This document shows positions 5,622 to 7,421 of a stretch of 7,421 nucleotides of DNA, in pieces. The notes beneath the pieces were generated by a model. That model saw only the letters and a list, made by a program, of their open reading frames with translations, did no database searches and was not told the origin of the DNA. This stretch comes from Clostridia bacterium (GTDB taxonomy: Bacteria > Bacillota > Clostridia > Oscillospirales > Acutalibacteraceae). The stretch's first letter is position 1. Each line of letters starts with the position of its first letter. The position numbers were made by a program, and so were the translations under genes. Location of the stretch: NCBI GenBank assembly GCA_017387165.1, contig JAFOFS010000229.1, positions 1 through 7,421 of the forward strand, read 5' to 3'.

Positions 5622-5670
5622 CTGTAAAGTGCTTCATTACACACTATGCGGAAAGGGAGGAAAAAGCAAC

Positions 5671-5701
5671 AAAAAAGCGTCTGCGCATTGCGCAGACGCT
5701 T
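5671..5701 (-). terminator. Intrinsic terminator after trkH
   Basis: A perfect 12-bp stem pairs 5675-5686 (AAGCGTCTGCGC) with 5690-5701 (GCGCAGACGCTT) around a three-base loop. Reading on the minus strand it is followed by six T and then a further T-rich stretch. On the plus strand it is followed by GGAATAGG, so it works only for trkH and separates the Trk genes from the cotJ operon. Confidence 0.92.
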
Positions 5702-5719
5702 GGAATAGGCGGATCGATT

Positions 5720-7168
5720 TTACTTTTTCGTCCAGGTGGCGGGAGAAGCAAACAGCAAGAGTGGGAAGATCTCCAGACGGCCCAACAGCATAGCCGCCGA
5801 CAGCACCAAGGTGGAGAAATCCGAATAACCTGCATAGCTGTTCATCGGGCCGACCGCCGACAGACCGGGACCGATGTTGTTGAAGCACGCAACCGCGGCG
5901 GTCACGTTGCTCTCAAAATTCATCAGCGGCTCCAGCGACAGCAACAAGATCACCGCCACCAACACCATCAGATAGACCCCGAGGTAGACGTTGACACCGG
6001 TCATGGTTTGGGCATCCACACGCTTGCCTTCGAAGTTGACCGTCTTGACCGCACGGGGATGCAGCAGGCGTTGCATCTCGCTTTTCAACTGTTTGAACAG
6101 CAGCACCACGCGTGCCACCTTGAGACCGCCGGCCGTCGAGCCGGCGCAGCCGCCGATCAGCATCAGCATAACCAGCAGGAATTTCGAGAAGGTCGGCCAA
6201 AGATCAAAGTTGACGGTGGAATAACCGGTGGTGGTGATGAGGGAGGATACCTGGAAGGTCGCATGGCGCAGGGTGTCACCGAGATTGTGATACAGCGGAT
6301 AGATATTGCCGCCGATCAACAAAACGGCGACCGCCACGATACCGAGGTAGGTCCACAGTTCCGAGCTTTTGAGCGCCGAGCGGAAGCGGCGGATCAGCAA
6401 CAGATAGTACAGGTTGAAGTTGACGCCGAACAGCAGCATAAAGATCGCAATGACCCATTGCAGATACGGCGAATAACCGCCGATGCTGTCCGCTTTGATG
6501 CCAAAGCCGCCGGTGCCTGCCGTACCGAACGCGTGTACCACGCTGTCGAAGAGCGGCATACCGCCGCAGAGCAGAAACACAATTTCCACCAGCGTCAGTA
6601 CAATGTAGATGGAATACAAAATCTTAGCGGTATCCTTGATGCGCGGCACCAGCTTGCCGACCGTCGGGCCGGGCACCTCGGCGCGCAGTACATGAATGGA
6701 GCGCTCGGAGAGATTGGGGATCAGCGCCATCACAAACACCAGCACGCCCATACCACCGACCCAGTGGGTCTCACTGCGCCAAAACAGCAACCCGCGGCTC
6801 ATCCCCTCGACGTCGGTCAGAATGGAGGCGCCGGTCGTGGTGAAGCCGCTGACCGTCTCGAAAAAGGCATCAACAAAGCTCGGGATCTCCCCCGTCAGCC
6901 AAAACGGCAACGCGCCGATCAGCGACAGACCAATCCACGCCAGCGACACGATCACAAAGCCTTCCTTGGCGTAGATGAGCGTATCCTTCGGCTGCGGCAG
7001 CCAGGTCAGCAGGCTGCCGATCGCCAGGGCGGCGGTGATGGTCACCAAAAACGACCAGAGGATATCCGTTTCGCCGTAGAAAATGGACACCAGCGCCGGC
7101 AGCGCCATCAGCAGCGCCTCGACCAGTACGATCTTTCCCACGACGTTGGCAATTATCTTATGATTCAT
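5720..7168 (-). CDS. trkH: TrkH family potassium uptake channel subunit
   Basis: A complete 482-residue inner-membrane protein that forms the K+ pore of a Trk/Ktr-type uptake system, gated by a cytoplasmic TrkA-type subunit. Four membrane-pore-membrane repeats are visible through their filter loops: VSGFTTTGAS (106-115), FGTAGTGGFG (214-223), SSLITTTGYST (308-318) and FNNIGPGLSAVG (429-440), each with the expected filter glycine. GCAGSTAGGLKVAR (340-353) is the characteristic broken helix with a basic residue that acts as an intramembrane gate in this family. RSETHWVGGMGVLVF (131-145) is another conserved TrkH block. Length is typical for TrkH and longer than most KtrB. The start ATG lies 11 bp after the trkA stop, with AGAGGG overlapping that stop codon, so the two are one operon. 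It ends at a strong terminator. Confidence 0.96.
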   Translation of the reverse strand: MNHKIIANVVGKIVLVEALLMALPALVSIFYGETDILWSFLVTITAALAIGSLLTWLPQPKDTLIYAKEGFVIVSLAWIGLSLIGALPFWLTGEIPSFVDAFFETVSGFTTTGASILTDVEGMSRGLLFWRSETHWVGGMGVLVFVMALIPNLSERSIHVLRAEVPGPTVGKLVPRIKDTAKILYSIYIVLTLVEIVFLLCGGMPLFDSVVHAFGTAGTGGFGIKADSIGGYSPYLQWVIAIFMLLFGVNFNLYYLLLIRRFRSALKSSELWTYLGIVAVAVLLIGGNIYPLYHNLGDTLRHATFQVSSLITTTGYSTVNFDLWPTFSKFLLVMLMLIGGCAGSTAGGLKVARVVLLFKQLKSEMQRLLHPRAVKTVNFEGKRVDAQTMTGVNVYLGVYLMVLVAVILLLSLEPLMNFESNVTAAVACFNNIGPGLSAVGPMNSYAGYSDFSTLVLSAAMLLGRLEIFPLLLFASPATWTKK

Positions 7169-7179
7169 AGCCAGCCCTC

Positions 7180-7421
7180 TTACGCCAAAATATCCGACAG
7201 GTTGCCGATGCGGTGACCTGCCGTCAGCACGACCACCTTATCCCCCACCTGAATGGTATCGTTACCGGAGGGAATGATGGTCTTCTTGTTGCGGAAAATA
7301 CCGGCGATCAGGGTGTTCGGCTTGGTGGTGAGATCCTTAAGCGGAACGTCCACCAATCCGCAGTCGGCACGCACCGCAAATTCCAGTGCTTCCGCCTTGT
7401 CATCCATCAGCTTATACAGCG
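7180..7421 (-). CDS. trkA: TrkA potassium uptake regulator, C-terminal fragment
   Basis: The last 79 codons of a gene whose start lies beyond the right edge; the frame stays open upstream of an internal ATG at 7407 (LYKL precedes MDDKAEALEF). The fragment matches the C-terminal RCK_C/TrkA_C domain: ALEFAVRADCGLVDVPLKDL, then TLIAGIFRNKKTIIPSGNDT and the end QVGDKVVVLTAGHRIGNLSDI. In TrkA the missing N-terminal part is a Rossmann domain that binds NAD(H) or ATP/ADP and opens or closes the TrkH pore. Position directly before trkH confirms the assignment. It has no membrane segments. Confidence 0.93.
   Translation of the reverse strand, partial: LYKLMDDKAEALEFAVRADCGLVDVPLKDLTTKPNTLIAGIFRNKKTIIPSGNDTIQVGDKVVVLTAGHRIGNLSDILA

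Noticed and set aside
5606..5644. Longer CotJA from a GTG at 5644
   Set aside because: This adds 13 residues across the AAAGGAG site at 5615-5621, which is correctly spaced for the ATG at 5605; no ribosome binding site fits the GTG.
5641..5648. CATAGTGT (minus strand) as a sporulation sigma -10 for cotJA
   Set aside because: It resembles the CATA start of sigma-E/G/K -10 boxes, but the rest of the box mismatches and the expected -35 region is a T/C-rich stretch with no match. A sigma-E promoter is expected by analogy, not seen.
6008..7216. Long open frame (about 400 codons) on the + strand opposite trkH
   Set aside because: Its translation is rich in Gln, His, Arg and Asp with no recognisable domain, and it is the antisense of a clear TrkH. 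Such frames are common opposite GC-rich membrane genes.

Overview
The window looks like chromosomal DNA from a GC-rich, spore-forming member of the Clostridia (Firmicutes). The evidence is a complete cotJA-cotJB-cotJC spore coat operon, a DUF4250 gene, a clostridial-type FprA flavodiiron protein, strong AGGAGG-type ribosome binding sites and sigma-A-like promoters. An Oscillospirales/Ruminococcaceae-like host is my inference from base composition and gene content; nothing here proves it. Genes are densely packed, and I see no tRNA, rRNA, CRISPR array, insertion sequence or phage gene.

Layout from left to right: (1) the C-terminal end of an AT-rich, membrane-bound acyltransferase-3 family protein (+), which runs off the left edge. 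(2) A very long bidirectional terminator hairpin between it and a convergent M20-family amidohydrolase (-). (3) An 83-bp divergent promoter region with a dyad that could be an operator, separating the amidohydrolase from (4) a 62-residue DUF4250 protein (+). (5) A MATE-family multidrug/cation exporter (+) with its own near-consensus promoter, followed after 13 bp by (6) an FprA-type flavodiiron NO/O2 reductase (+), probably in one transcript. (7) A second bidirectional terminator. (8) The cotJA-cotJB-cotJC operon (-), whose third gene is a manganese-catalase-like protein with all metal ligands present. (9) A third terminator, then (10) a TrkH potassium channel subunit and (11) the C-terminal end of its TrkA regulatory partner (-), which runs off the right edge.

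Functional themes are detoxification of oxygen/NO in an anaerobe (FprA), export of toxic compounds (MATE), building of a spore coat that may carry catalase-like activity (CotJ), potassium uptake (TrkAH), and hydrolysis of N-acyl amino acids or related amides (M20). Each gene belongs to a known family, and I found no convincing sign of a wholly new system. The points most worth a second look are regulatory and compositional: the overlapping divergent promoters with a dyad, the 26-pair terminator that takes in both stop codons, the composition break at the left end, and unusual cysteine clusters in the DUF4250, CotJA and CotJB proteins.
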